Of a DNA stretch of 64,000 bases, positions 34,112-43,082 are shown piece by piece. This stretch comes from Pseudomonas defluvii (GTDB lineage Bacteria > Pseudomonadota > Gammaproteobacteria > Pseudomonadales > Pseudomonadaceae), in NCBI RefSeq assembly GCF_001695625.1, contig NZ_MBPN01000008.1, forward strand, positions 31,021 through 95,020. The letters run 5' to 3'. Made by a program: the position numbers and the translations under genes. Within the stretch, counting starts at the first letter, position 1. Every line of letters starts with the position of its first letter. The notes under the pieces are model-generated. The model did not search any database, had not been told where the DNA came from, and worked only from the letters and a program-made list of their open reading frames with translations.

Positions 34112-35512
34112 TCAGGTCTGGTTGAACTGTGAGGCCAGCTCGCGCAACAGCGACTCGGCTTCAAGTACCTTGTTGACCACATCTTCGGCCTTGCTGCGGC
34201 TCATGCCCAGGCGCTCAAGCAACTCATCCGGGATGCTTTCTTCCGGCCCTGAGCCGATGCCGCGGGCGCGCAGCAGGCGAACGGCCAGGCAAACCAGGTT
34301 GGGGAATGCAGCGTGGTCACCGTCGTAATGTGGGTCATGCTGGAAGCGCAGGGCCGTGGCCAGTTCGTCCGGCAAGTCCCAGAAACGCACCAGCCAGGCA
34401 CCGATCTGTTCGCGGCTGATGCCCAGCAGATGCTTCTCGACATAGCTGTGACACAGGTGCGGGTTGACCTCCAGATGCCGGCAGATCAGTGAGAAATGCG
34501 GCGGGAACACATGCGCCAGCAGCAGATAGCCAAAGTTGTGCAGTAGCCCGGCGAGGTAAGTCAGCCCAGCCTCCGGCCGCTCGGCACGAGGCATGGCGCG
34601 GGTCAGGCCTTCGATGACAGCTGCGGTGTAGATCGATTGCTGCCAGTACGGTGTGGTCTGTTGTGGGTGATCTTTGGGCAGGCTGAGGGTTTTGCCCAGG
34701 GCCAGACCGAGAGCCAGGTTGATCACCAGGTCGAAGCCCAGCACGCGGACGATGGCGTCTTCCACCGAGCGAATCTTGCCCGGTGAAGCGTAGTACGGTG
34801 ATCCTGCCCAACTGACTACCTGAGCAGCCAGTGCCGGATCGGTTTCCACTACGCCGGTGATGTCGTCGATGGTGGCGTTGGGATCGACCCGCAACTTGAT
34901 GATTTTCTGCGCCGTTTCTGCCAGCGGTGGAATCTCGATGGTCGATTCCAGACGCTGCTGGATGCGCCGTGCGGTGAACGCATGGACAGCCTGGGTGATC
35001 TCCTCGCGGTCATCATCCGGGCGGTCGAGGTTGGGCTGAATACTGCTCAGCAGTTCGCCGAAGCGCCCGGCACTGGCCTTGCTGAGCATTCTCTTGAACG
35101 TGTCACGTTCAATTTCCAGCAGCACGCCGGCTTCACCTGAATGAATCAGCAGGCTCGGCACGTCCAGCAAGCTTTCTTCGTACAGGCAGGGCGAACTGGT
35201 AAGGGCCGGAATGCCCGGCAGAATCTTCAGGCCGTGCTTGGCCAGCATCTGCTCCAGGCGTTTCAACGGCACGGCGGCAAGATCACGCCCGGTCAGTTCG
35301 GTAAGGCGCTTGAGGTCCAGTAGCTGGTTCTGCGGAAACAACACCATCAGCGCACCGACTGCATCGTCGAGCAGTACAGCCTGCACCCGACGCTCGGGCG
35401 GCAGCTGTGGGTGCTCGGTCACTTCACGGTAGGCGATATCCAGTTTGTCGAGCAGCAACCGGATAACAGACGGGGCTTGGGGGGTTGCGGCGTCCAGTGC
35501 AACTTCAGTCAT
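34112..35512 (-). CDS. HDOD domain protein with YbaK-like N-terminal domain
   Basis: A 466-residue protein. Residues about 15-150 resemble the YbaK/ProX aminoacyl-tRNA deacylase fold (VIRLLLDKLDIAYREVTEHPQ, then AVLLDDAVGALMVLFPQNQLLDL). Residues about 190-410 form an HDOD domain (IEIPPLAETAQKIIKLRVDPNATIDDITGVVETDPALAAQVVSWAGS and YLAGLLHNFGYLLLAH). HDOD proteins usually act in signalling without HD hydrolase activity. The N-terminal domain may bind tRNA or a nucleotide, but I see no proof of deacylase residues. It is upstream of nothing co-directional; recG is the next minus-strand gene upstream, 78 bases away. Confidence 0.82.
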   Translation of the reverse strand: MTEVALDAATPQAPSVIRLLLDKLDIAYREVTEHPQLPPERRVQAVLLDDAVGALMVLFPQNQLLDLKRLTELTGRDLAAVPLKRLEQMLAKHGLKILPGIPALTSSPCLYEESLLDVPSLLIHSGEAGVLLEIERDTFKRMLSKASAGRFGELLSSIQPNLDRPDDDREEITQAVHAFTARRIQQRLESTIEIPPLAETAQKIIKLRVDPNATIDDITGVVETDPALAAQVVSWAGSPYYASPGKIRSVEDAIVRVLGFDLVINLALGLALGKTLSLPKDHPQQTTPYWQQSIYTAAVIEGLTRAMPRAERPEAGLTYLAGLLHNFGYLLLAHVFPPHFSLICRHLEVNPHLCHSYVEKHLLGISREQIGAWLVRFWDLPDELATALRFQHDPHYDGDHAAFPNLVCLAVRLLRARGIGSGPEESIPDELLERLGMSRSKAEDVVNKVLEAESLLRELASQFNQT

Positions 35513-35590
35513 GGTCTGTATCCAAATTCTTTACAGTCGCGAGAGTATAACCAGCTTGCACCGTGAGCTGGATCGATTCCGTCGGGCGGA

Positions 35591-37666
35591 TTACACCTGG
35601 CCATACTGCTGGCCATGGCGCAGCCAGCGTTCGAGCAGCGGGCTGACATGTGTTGGCCAACGAGCCAATAGTGCCTGTGCCGCATCGCGCACAGCAGGCA
35701 GCAGGTCGGCGTCACGCATCAGGTCGGCGACCTTGAACTGCAGCAGGCCGGTCTGACGGGTACCCAGCATCTCGCCAGGACCGCGCAGCTCAAGGTCTTT
35801 TTCGGCGATGACGAACCCGTCGTTGGTTTCCCGCATGATTCCCAGGCGTTCGCGGCCGATCTGCGACAACGGCGGATGGTAGAGCAGCACACAGTGGCTG
35901 ACGGCACTGCCACGGCCCACGCGCCCGCGCAACTGGTGCAATTGGGCCAGGCCAAGGCGTTCGGGGTTTTCGATGATCATCAGGCTGGCGTTGGGGACGT
36001 CTACGCCGACTTCGATGACCGTCGTCGCCACCAGCAGTTGCAGACGGCCTTCCTTGAATTCGGCCATGACGGCGGCCTTCTCCGCAGGTTTCATGCGCCC
36101 GTGAATCAGGCCGACGCGCAATTCGCCCAAGGCGCTGCTGAGTTCTTCAAAGGTGGTTTCGGCGGCCTGGCAGGTCAGCTCCTCGGACTCTTCGATCAGG
36201 GTGCAGACCCAGTAGGCTTGACGGCCTTCAGCGCAGGCGGCGCGCACGCGCTCGACCACTTCAAGGCGGCGGCTGTCGACCACCAGTACGGTGTTGACCG
36301 GGGTACGTCCAGGCGGCAGCTCGTCGAGGATCGAGGTGTCCAGGTCGGCATACGCGCTCATGGCCAGGGTGCGTGGAATGGGTGTTGCGGTCATGATCAA
36401 TTGATGGGGGCAGAGCCGGCCACCCACGCCTTTCTGGCGCAAGGCCAAGCGCTGCTGGACACCGAAGCGGTGCTGTTCGTCGATGATCACCAGCGCCAGG
36501 TTGTGGAACTTTACTTCGTCCTGGAACAGGGCGTGGGTACCGACCACCATCGGTGCGCCGCCTGCGATCTGCTCCAGGGCCGAAGCGCGTGCCTTGCCTT
36601 TGAGCTTGCCCGCCAGCCAGGCGACTTCGATGCCCAGCGGCTCCAGCCAGCGCTTGAAGGTAATGAAGTGCTGCTCTGCCAGAATCTCGGTCGGCGCCAT
36701 CAGTGCCACTTGGTAGCCGGCCTCCAAGGCCTGCAGGGCGGCGAGCGCAGCAACAACGGTCTTGCCAGCGCCGACGTCCCCCTGAACAAGCCGCAGCATG
36801 GGCTCGGGTTGGCTCAGGTCGTAGGCAATCTCGTTGCCGACCCGCTGTTGGGCGCCGGTGGGAGCAAAGCCCAGGTTGGCCAGGTATTGCTGTGGCAGCC
36901 GGCTGGCCTTGGGCAGTGCGGGAGCCCGTTGGGCCCTGAGGCTTTCGCGCAGGCGCTGCTGGGATAGTTGATGGGTCAACAGCTCTTCAAAGGCCAGGCG
37001 GTGCTGAGCCCAGTGCTGGCCCAGGGCGAGTTCGTCGACGTCGGCATCGGCGGGAGGGTGATGCAGGTAGCGGATCGCATCGTCCAGCGGCGCCAGTTGG
37101 TAGTCGCGGGCCAGCTCCTCGGGTAACCAGTCGGGCAGGCTGCGCGGGCCAAGCATCGCCAGGCTCTGTTGGCAGAGCTGGCGCAGACGCTGTTGGGTCA
37201 GGCCTTCGGTGGTGGGGTAGATCGGTGTCAGGGTCTGTTCCACCGGTGCCGGTTCATCGCCTGTAAGGGCGCGGTACTCCGGGTGGTAGATCTCCAGCCC
37301 TGATGCGCCCGGACGGGCCTCGCCGTAGCAGCGCAGGTGCGTTCCGCGCTTGAGGCCTTCCTTCTGCGCATTGCTGAAATGATAGAAGCGCAGGCTCAGC
37401 ACGCCACTGCCGTCGCCTAGACGCACCAGCAGGCTGCGGCGTTTGCCCATGACCACGTCGGCACCGCTGACCACCCCTTCGATCACGGCGTCCTGGCCAG
37501 GGCGCAAGGCCCCGATCGGGACGACCCGGGTGCGATCCTGATAGCGCAGTGGCAGGTGGAAGAGCACATCCTGAAGGTTTTCCAGACCGACCTTGGCGAG
37601 CTTTTCCGCCATGGCTTCGCCTACGCCCTTCAGCGCAGTGACCGATACCTTGGACAACTCGGTCAT
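35591..37666 (-). CDS. recG: ATP-dependent DNA helicase RecG
   Basis: A 691-residue helicase that remodels stalled replication forks and Holliday junctions. The N-terminal wedge domain includes ALRPGQDAVIEGVV and SLLVRLGDGSGVLSLRFYHF. The motor has Walker A in QGDVGAGKTVVAA, the DEQHRFG box, TATPIPRTLAM and the C-terminal QLRGRVGRG motif VI. It starts 6 bases after the oxyR stop, so the two are an operon, as in other Pseudomonas. Confidence 0.97.
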   Translation of the reverse strand: MTELSKVSVTALKGVGEAMAEKLAKVGLENLQDVLFHLPLRYQDRTRVVPIGALRPGQDAVIEGVVSGADVVMGKRRSLLVRLGDGSGVLSLRFYHFSNAQKEGLKRGTHLRCYGEARPGASGLEIYHPEYRALTGDEPAPVEQTLTPIYPTTEGLTQQRLRQLCQQSLAMLGPRSLPDWLPEELARDYQLAPLDDAIRYLHHPPADADVDELALGQHWAQHRLAFEELLTHQLSQQRLRESLRAQRAPALPKASRLPQQYLANLGFAPTGAQQRVGNEIAYDLSQPEPMLRLVQGDVGAGKTVVAALAALQALEAGYQVALMAPTEILAEQHFITFKRWLEPLGIEVAWLAGKLKGKARASALEQIAGGAPMVVGTHALFQDEVKFHNLALVIIDEQHRFGVQQRLALRQKGVGGRLCPHQLIMTATPIPRTLAMSAYADLDTSILDELPPGRTPVNTVLVVDSRRLEVVERVRAACAEGRQAYWVCTLIEESEELTCQAAETTFEELSSALGELRVGLIHGRMKPAEKAAVMAEFKEGRLQLLVATTVIEVGVDVPNASLMIIENPERLGLAQLHQLRGRVGRGSAVSHCVLLYHPPLSQIGRERLGIMRETNDGFVIAEKDLELRGPGEMLGTRQTGLLQFKVADLMRDADLLPAVRDAAQALLARWPTHVSPLLERWLRHGQQYGQV

Positions 37667-37672
37667 GGCTGC

Positions 37673-38593
37673 TTACTGGCTGACGGGTGGCTTGGCCACC
37701 GAGCACAGGCGGATCGAGTCGGCGAGGATCTCGATAGCCTTTGGCCGCGGGAAGCTCGCACGCCAGGCAATGGCCACGGTGCGAAACGGCGCTGGCGGGC
37801 TCAACGGGCGAACTTCAATGATGCCGGGTGCATAGTGATGACTGTGGACCGCCGACAGTGGCAGCACCGAGACACCGAGGCCGGAGGCGACCATATGACG
37901 GATGGTTTCCAGCGAGCTGGACTCGACCGTGGTGTGCTTGGCCGCATCGCTGCCCTTGTTCAGGGTGGGACAGGCTTCCAGTACCTGGTCTCGGAAGCAG
38001 TGACCTTCGCCCAGCAACAGCAGGCTCTTGTCGTTGAGCAGGCTGGCATCGATGGTTTGCTTCTGCGTCCAGGGGTGCTCGCTGGGCATCAGTACGTAGA
38101 ACGGTTCGTCGTACAGCGGCAGGGTCAGCACATCGGCTTCATTGAACGGCAGGGCAACGATCACCGCATCCAGTTCGCCATTGCGCAGCTTGTCGCGCAG
38201 CACGTGAGTGAAGTTTTCTTCAATGTACAACGGCATCTGCGGGGCGACCCGGTGCAGTTGCGGAATCAGGTGCGGAAACAGGTAGGGGCCGACGGTGTAG
38301 ATGGCGCCGACCTTCAGCGGTGCAGTCAGCTGATTTTTGCCTGCCTGGGCCAGCTCGCGGATGCCTTGAGCCTGCTCCAGTACTTTCTGGGCTTGCGCGA
38401 CGATGCTTTCACCCACCGGCGTGAGGCGCACGGCGCTCTTGCTGCGCTCGAAAATCAGTACGCCAAGCTCGTCCTCCAGCTTTTTCACGCCCACCGACAG
38501 GGTCGGTTGGCTGACATGGCAGCGCTCGGCGGCGTGGCCGAAGTGCTGCTCCTGAGCGAGGGTGACGATGTAGCGTAATTCTGTAAGGGTCAT
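37673..38593 (-). CDS. oxyR: Hydrogen-peroxide-sensing regulator OxyR
   Basis: A 306-residue LysR-type activator. The N-terminal helix-turn-helix is TLTELRYIVTLAQEQHFGHAAERCHVSQPTLS. The redox pair Cys199 and Cys208 is present in GEGHCFRDQVLEACPT, with the residues expected around the peroxidatic cysteine, which form a disulfide on peroxide exposure. It controls catalase and alkyl hydroperoxide reductase genes. recG follows in the same operon. Confidence 0.97.
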   Translation of the reverse strand: MTLTELRYIVTLAQEQHFGHAAERCHVSQPTLSVGVKKLEDELGVLIFERSKSAVRLTPVGESIVAQAQKVLEQAQGIRELAQAGKNQLTAPLKVGAIYTVGPYLFPHLIPQLHRVAPQMPLYIEENFTHVLRDKLRNGELDAVIVALPFNEADVLTLPLYDEPFYVLMPSEHPWTQKQTIDASLLNDKSLLLLGEGHCFRDQVLEACPTLNKGSDAAKHTTVESSSLETIRHMVASGLGVSVLPLSAVHSHHYAPGIIEVRPLSPPAPFRTVAIAWRASFPRPKAIEILADSIRLCSVAKPPVSQ

Positions 38594-38686
38594 AACGTGC
38601 GTCCAAGAAGTTGCGGCCCCAGCATAGCGGCTGCACTCGATAGACGCACGTTATCAGACTTGCCTGTTTATGACAGGATTACCCGT

Positions 38687-39424
38687 TCAGCGTCTGTCCA
38701 GCGAGTAAACGAATGGGGCAACCACTTCGATACTGCCATTGTTGAGAAGCTCTTTTGGCGGCGCGGGTACCGGTTGAGCCTTGCGGATCATGTCCAGCGT
38801 CGCACGGTCCAGCGCTGCACTGCCCGAACCAGCGGCCAGGGAGTAGGACAGAATCCTTCCTTCGCCATCGACCACGAAACGTAGCCGGTTGATGCCTTGC
38901 AGCCCACGTCGACGCGCGTCTTCCGGGTAGCGCTTGTACTTGCCCAGATGGCGCAACAGGTCGCTTTGCCACGTGGGCAAGGCGTTGCTGTTGCTCGCGA
39001 TGCTCGGCTTGGGCGCGGCGGATTGCTGCGCGGGCGCGGTGCTCGGCGGTGTATCGACGGCTTTCTCTTCTGCCGGCTTTTGCTCCACAGGCTCCGGCTT
39101 TTTCTCCGGTTTCGGTGGTTGTGGCTTCGCCTTTGGCTTGTCCGGTTTTGGTACGGCGATCTTCGGCTTTGGCGCCTCGGCCAGTTTCGGCATTGGCGGG
39201 GCTTCGACCGGTGCCGGTGGCTGTGGCGGTGTCACGACCTTGGGCGGAGGCGGTGGTGCCGGCTCCGGCATCGGGGCCATTGCAACCATCATTGCTGCCG
39301 GTGGCAGCTCAATGGCCTGAGGCACCGACCAGTTGAGCATCAGCAGGACGGCAACGGCATGCACCGCCAGCACAATCGCCAGGCTACCGCCGTAACGCGT
39401 CAGTTTATGCCGCGTCTTGATCAT
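38687..39424 (-). CDS. tonB: TonB energy-transducing protein
   Basis: A 245-residue periplasm-spanning protein. A single membrane anchor lies near residues 11-33 (GGSLAIVLAVHAVAVLLML), containing the Ser and His positions typical of TonB. It is followed by a long Pro/Ala/Lys region (about 45-140) with PxP-KP repeats. The C-terminal domain (from LLRHLGKYKRYPEDARRRGLQGINRLRFVVD) binds TonB boxes. With ExbB and ExbD it energises outer-membrane receptors. Its start overlaps exbD by 4 bases. Confidence 0.95.
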   Translation of the reverse strand: MIKTRHKLTRYGGSLAIVLAVHAVAVLLMLNWSVPQAIELPPAAMMVAMAPMPEPAPPPPPKVVTPPQPPAPVEAPPMPKLAEAPKPKIAVPKPDKPKAKPQPPKPEKKPEPVEQKPAEEKAVDTPPSTAPAQQSAAPKPSIASNSNALPTWQSDLLRHLGKYKRYPEDARRRGLQGINRLRFVVDGEGRILSYSLAAGSGSAALDRATLDMIRKAQPVPAPPKELLNNGSIEVVAPFVYSLDRR

Positions 39425-39846
39425 TTCTTGGCTGCCGTCTCAAGTCCGACCAGGCCGACCTTCAGGTAGCCGGCCGCCCGCAGGGCATTCATCACCTCCA
39501 TCAGGTCTCCGTAGTCGACGCCTTTGTCGGCCTGGAAGAAGATGGTGGTGTCCTTGTCGCCTTTGGTCCTGGCGTCGAGTACAGCGCCGAGTTGCTCACG
39601 CTGAACCTGCTCGTCGCCGACATACAGGTTTTGATCGGCCTTCACGCTGAGGAAGACCGGTTTCTCCGGCCGCGGTGCCGGCTTGGCCGTGGAGGCGGGC
39701 AGATCGACCTTGATATCGACGGTGGCCAGGGGAGCTGCGACCATGAAGATGATCAGCAGCACCAGCATCACGTCGATGAACGGCGTGACGTTGATTTCGT
39801 GGTTTTCGGCGAGATCGTCGCCGCCCTCGTTAAGATGCAGGCCCAT
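39421..39846 (-). CDS. exbD: Biopolymer transport protein ExbD
   Basis: A 141-residue inner-membrane protein. One membrane helix near residues 18-40 holds the key Asp in VTPFIDVMLVLLIIFMVAAP. The rest is a periplasmic domain with DKGVDYGDLMEVMNALRAAGY near the end. It forms the proton channel with ExbB. It starts 3 bases after the exbB stop and overlaps tonB by 4 bases. Confidence 0.96.
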   Translation of the reverse strand: MGLHLNEGGDDLAENHEINVTPFIDVMLVLLIIFMVAAPLATVDIKVDLPASTAKPAPRPEKPVFLSVKADQNLYVGDEQVQREQLGAVLDARTKGDKDTTIFFQADKGVDYGDLMEVMNALRAAGYLKVGLVGLETAAKK

Positions 39847-39849
39847 CGC

Positions 39850-40824
39850 TTACCCCACTTTCACCATGTGTGGCTGAGCGATACGCTCGCCTGGCTGTTG
39901 GTCCAGATCGCGGCTGACCAGCAGCAGTACCTGGGCCGACGCGTCGGAAACCTGTGCCTTGTAGCCGGCGATGGAGCGGGCGAAGACGTTGTAGATGACC
40001 ACCGCAGGAATCGCTGCAACCAGGCCCAGGGCCGTCGCCAGCAGGGCTTCGGCGATGCCGGGGGCGACCACAGCCAGGTTGGTGGTCTGGGTCTTGGCGA
40101 TGCCGATGAAGCTGTTCATGATGCCCCAGACCGTACCGAACAGCCCGACGAAGGGGGCAGTGGAGCCGATGGTTGCCAGCACGCCGGTGCCGCTGCTCAT
40201 GTTGCGACCGCTGGCGGCGACCAGGCGCTCCAGGCGGAAGCTGACACGCTCCTTGATGCCTTCTTTCTCGCGGGTATTGGTCGAAAGGCGCATTTCTTCG
40301 AGGGCATCATGGACCAGCAGGTGGGCCAGGGTGCCTTCGGTATTGGCAACGCCGCTGGCTTCCTTGAGGCTCAAGGATTTCTTCAGCAGGGCGATGTCAC
40401 CCCGCAGGCGACGTTTGGCGCCCATCAGCTCCAGGCCTTTGGCAATCCAGATGGTCCAGGTGATGATCGAGGCAATGGCCAGACCGATCATGACCGCCTT
40501 GACCACCACGTCGGCGTTTTTGTACATGCCCCACGGCGACAGATCGTGGGCCATGCCCAGGCTGGTGTCTTCGGCAACGGCTGCTGCACCTTCGCTGGCG
40601 TGGCCTTCTACGGGTGCTACGGCAGGGGCGGCGGATTCGGCAGCTGTTTCGGCGCCAGGCGTAGCGGGTGCAGCAGGGGCAACCGCTGCCGCTGGCGAGC
40701 TGTGTTGTACAGCTGGCTCATCGGCCATGGCCGCAGGCGCCAGTACCAGGCTGAACATCAGCGCGGCGATAGTGCGCCAGGCGCGCGACGGGGTTGGCAA
40801 AGCGGAAGAAGGGATACGTGTCAT
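39850..40824 (-). CDS. exbB: Biopolymer transport protein ExbB
   Basis: A 324-residue inner-membrane protein of the MotA/TolQ/ExbB family. A signal peptide (MTRIPSSALPTPSRAWRTIAALMFSLVLAPAAMA) precedes an Ala/Pro-rich periplasmic stretch, as is usual in Pseudomonas ExbB. The membrane core has MIGLAIASIITWTIWIAKG and the conserved FVGLFGTVWGIMNSFIGI, AIAEALLATALGLVAAIPAVVIYN region. I took the ATG at 40824 because it begins the signal peptide; an upstream start at 40929 is not credible. It heads exbB-exbD-tonB. Confidence 0.95.
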   Translation of the reverse strand: MTRIPSSALPTPSRAWRTIAALMFSLVLAPAAMADEPAVQHSSPAAAVAPAAPATPGAETAAESAAPAVAPVEGHASEGAAAVAEDTSLGMAHDLSPWGMYKNADVVVKAVMIGLAIASIITWTIWIAKGLELMGAKRRLRGDIALLKKSLSLKEASGVANTEGTLAHLLVHDALEEMRLSTNTREKEGIKERVSFRLERLVAASGRNMSSGTGVLATIGSTAPFVGLFGTVWGIMNSFIGIAKTQTTNLAVVAPGIAEALLATALGLVAAIPAVVIYNVFARSIAGYKAQVSDASAQVLLLVSRDLDQQPGERIAQPHMVKVG

Positions 40825-41016
40825 GCTGGCCCGACCTGATGAAAAAGAAAGAGGTGGATGCTCTCCAGGCCTCGAGGCAGGCCGAGAACAAATTGGGTTG
40901 CCATTATTGCAAGTAATTCTTGTTAGCAAAAGTAATAAAGTAACTTTCTTCCATATTCTCTAGCTACCTATCGATTTTCGCAGATAGGCTGTGCCTTTGA
41001 TAACCGGAGTTTCGAG

Positions 41017-41874
41017 ATGTCTGCGCCCTCTGTTTTGATTGTCGGTTGTGGCGATGTCGGTGGCCGCCTGGCGACCCAATTGCAAGCTGCGCACTGGCAG
41101 GTAAGCGGCCTGCGCAGAAACATCGCGCAGTTGCCTGCAGGAGTCAGCGGAATTGCTGCTGACCTGAGCAATGCCTCGTGCCCTCCCGCCTGGCCGAAGG
41201 TTGCGCCGGACTATCTGGTCTATTGCGTGGCGGCTAGCCAGCACGATGAGGCGGGTTATCGGGCGGCGTATGTCGATGGCTTGCGGCATGTGCTGGGTTG
41301 GCTTGGCGAGCAGGGGCAGCAGCCACGACGGTTGCTGTTTGTGTCCAGTAGCAGTGTCTATGCGCAAAAGGATGGGGAGTGGGTTGATGAAACCTCGGCC
41401 ACTGAACCTGAGGGCTATTCGGGGCGGCTGATGCTCGAAGCCGAGCAGGTGGCCTTGAACAGCGCCGTACCGGCGACGATTGTGCGTCTGACCGGCATCT
41501 ATGGCCCTGGGCGTGAGTGGTTGTTGACGCAGGTGCGCCAAGGTTACCGGGTGACCGAGACGCCGCCGTTGTATGGCAACCGGATTCATGCCGAGGACGC
41601 TGCCGGGTTGCTGGCGTACCTGTTACAGGCGGACAGCGAGGGGCGAGCGTTGGAAGATTGCTACATCGGTGTGGACGACGCGCCAGCACCACTGTTCGAG
41701 GTGGTGGCCTGGTTGCGGGAATACCTGGGTGTCACCCAATGGTCGGAACAGGAGCGCGTGCGGCGCACAGGCAGCAAGCGCTGCCGGAACGCGCGAGCAC
41801 GCTCGCTGGGTTGGGTCCCGCGTTACCCGAGTTATCAGGAAGGCTACGCGGCAATCCTTGCAGGGCGCGATTGA
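41017..41874 (+). CDS. SDR / NAD-dependent epimerase-like protein (YeeZ type)
   Basis: A 285-residue Rossmann-fold protein. LIVGCGDVGGRLATQLQA at residue 6 is the nucleotide-binding loop. FVSSSSVYAQKDGEWVDETS and RLTGIYGPGREWL match the extended-SDR family of YeeZ proteins, whose substrate is unknown. The usual YxxxK catalytic pair is not obvious: SGRLMLEAEQVAL occupies that site and lacks the Tyr. The product may therefore be a binding or redox-sensor protein; this is inference. It is divergent from exbB. Confidence 0.8.
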   Translation: MSAPSVLIVGCGDVGGRLATQLQAAHWQVSGLRRNIAQLPAGVSGIAADLSNASCPPAWPKVAPDYLVYCVAASQHDEAGYRAAYVDGLRHVLGWLGEQGQQPRRLLFVSSSSVYAQKDGEWVDETSATEPEGYSGRLMLEAEQVALNSAVPATIVRLTGIYGPGREWLLTQVRQGYRVTETPPLYGNRIHAEDAAGLLAYLLQADSEGRALEDCYIGVDDAPAPLFEVVAWLREYLGVTQWSEQERVRRTGSKRCRNARARSLGWVPRYPSYQEGYAAILAGRD

Positions 41875-41886
41875 CGCGCCCCGGGT

Positions 41887-42618
41887 TTACTTACGCTCCA
41901 GCAGCCAGCGGCGGGCGCCTGGACGAAGTTCAGGCATCTCGTCGTCGCGGGCCTGGTTGATGGCCTGGAAAATTTCCAGTGTCTTGCCATCACGCTTGAA
42001 GATCCACGGGCTACCCTGCTGGTTCTTCTCCAGCCACAGGCTGTCGTACTCGCCGGTCATGGTGGCGCAGTCGCCGTCCAGGCACAGGGCGTAGCGGTCC
42101 AGGTTCGGCATGCCCTCGAGGCTGCCATTGGGGCTGAACTTCATGGTCGCGCCTTGGCCTGGGCCTTCGACGATTGACCAGTCACCTTTGAGGTAGGCCT
42201 CATAGAGGGCCAGTTCAAACGTCGTGCGGGGCGGTGCGTCGAGCTGTGGCTTGTCGGCTTTATGGAAGCGCTGCTCTGGGTCGTTTTCGCTGGCCGCCTG
42301 GACCAGTTCGTCGCCATCCAGGGTCAGGCCAATGCTGTAGTTGGGATAAAACACAGCGTTCCAGCCCTTGTCGGCGGGCTGCAGTTTAGCTTCGCTGAGT
42401 TCAAAGCCGCTGGTAACCAGGGCCTGGTTGGCGGCGGTATTGATACGCCACTCCAGGTTCGGGCCGTTGCTTTGCAAGGCCTGACGCAGGTTGCCGCCTT
42501 TGGCGGCCGCATTGATGGCGTTCTGGTTGATCCAGATGCCGTTGAAATCTTCAGGTTTATGACTGGCGCAGCCACCGAGCAGGGCGGCAACAAACGACAG
42601 GACGAGCGCGTAGCGCAT
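41887..42618 (-). CDS. Putative lipoprotein of unknown function
   Basis: A 243-residue protein with a lipoprotein signal peptide: MRYALVLSFVAALLGGC, with the lipobox LGGC and cysteine 17. The rest is soluble (FNGIWINQNAINAAAKGGNLRQALQ, then MPNLDRYALCLDGDCATMTGEYDSLWLEK). I do not recognise a domain. The CLDGDC pair may form a disulfide. It is transcribed from ridA's direction, 59 bases after the ridA stop. Confidence 0.8.
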   Translation of the reverse strand: MRYALVLSFVAALLGGCASHKPEDFNGIWINQNAINAAAKGGNLRQALQSNGPNLEWRINTAANQALVTSGFELSEAKLQPADKGWNAVFYPNYSIGLTLDGDELVQAASENDPEQRFHKADKPQLDAPPRTTFELALYEAYLKGDWSIVEGPGQGATMKFSPNGSLEGMPNLDRYALCLDGDCATMTGEYDSLWLEKNQQGSPWIFKRDGKTLEIFQAINQARDDEMPELRPGARRWLLERK

Positions 42619-42677
42619 GGCGGGGTCCTTTCAGGGAAAAGCGATGGCGAACCCTGCAAGGTTCGCCATCTGGGGCA

Positions 42678-43058
42678 TTACTCGAGGACCAGGATCGCGT
42701 CCATTTCTACTTGCGAGCCGCGAGGCAGTGCGGCAACGCCGATGGCGGCGCGAGCAGGGTAAGGCTGTTCGAAGTAGCGGCCCATGACTTCGTTGACCTT
42801 GGCGAAGTGGCTCAGGTCAGTCAGGAAGATGTTCAGCTTGACGATGTCCTTGAACGAACCGCCAGCAGCTTCGGCGACGGCTTTCAGGTTCTCGAACACC
42901 TGGACGGTCTGGGCTTCGAAGCCTTCAACCAGTTCCATGGTTTTTGGATCGAGCGGGATCTGCCCGGACATGTAAACGGTGTTGCCGGCCTTGATCGCCT
43001 GAGAGTAGGTGCCGATGGCCGCTGGGGCCTTGTCACTGGTGATGACGGTCTTGGTCAT
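42678..43058 (-). CDS. ridA: RidA family reactive-intermediate deaminase
   Basis: A 126-residue trimeric enzyme that hydrolyses reactive enamine/imine intermediates from PLP enzymes. [29 protein letters not shown] and the C-terminal [22 protein letters not shown] contain the catalytic Arg. It lies 24 bases downstream of spoT in the same direction, so they may be co-transcribed. Confidence 0.95.
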   Translation of the reverse strand: MTKTVITSDKAPAAIGTYSQAIKAGNTVYMSGQIPLDPKTMELVEGFEAQTVQVFENLKAVAEAAGGSFKDIVKLNIFLTDLSHFAKVNEVMGRYFEQPYPARAAIGVAALPRGSQVEMDAILVLE

Positions 43059-43082
43059 GGATGACTCCTTGCTGTTGTCGGG

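Noticed and set aside
40905..40930. A Fur-box-like A/T-rich stretch upstream of exbB
   Set aside because: The words ATTGCAAGTAAT and neighbours are only loosely palindromic and do not match the GATAAT-type consensus well enough. Iron control of exbB is plausible but not shown.
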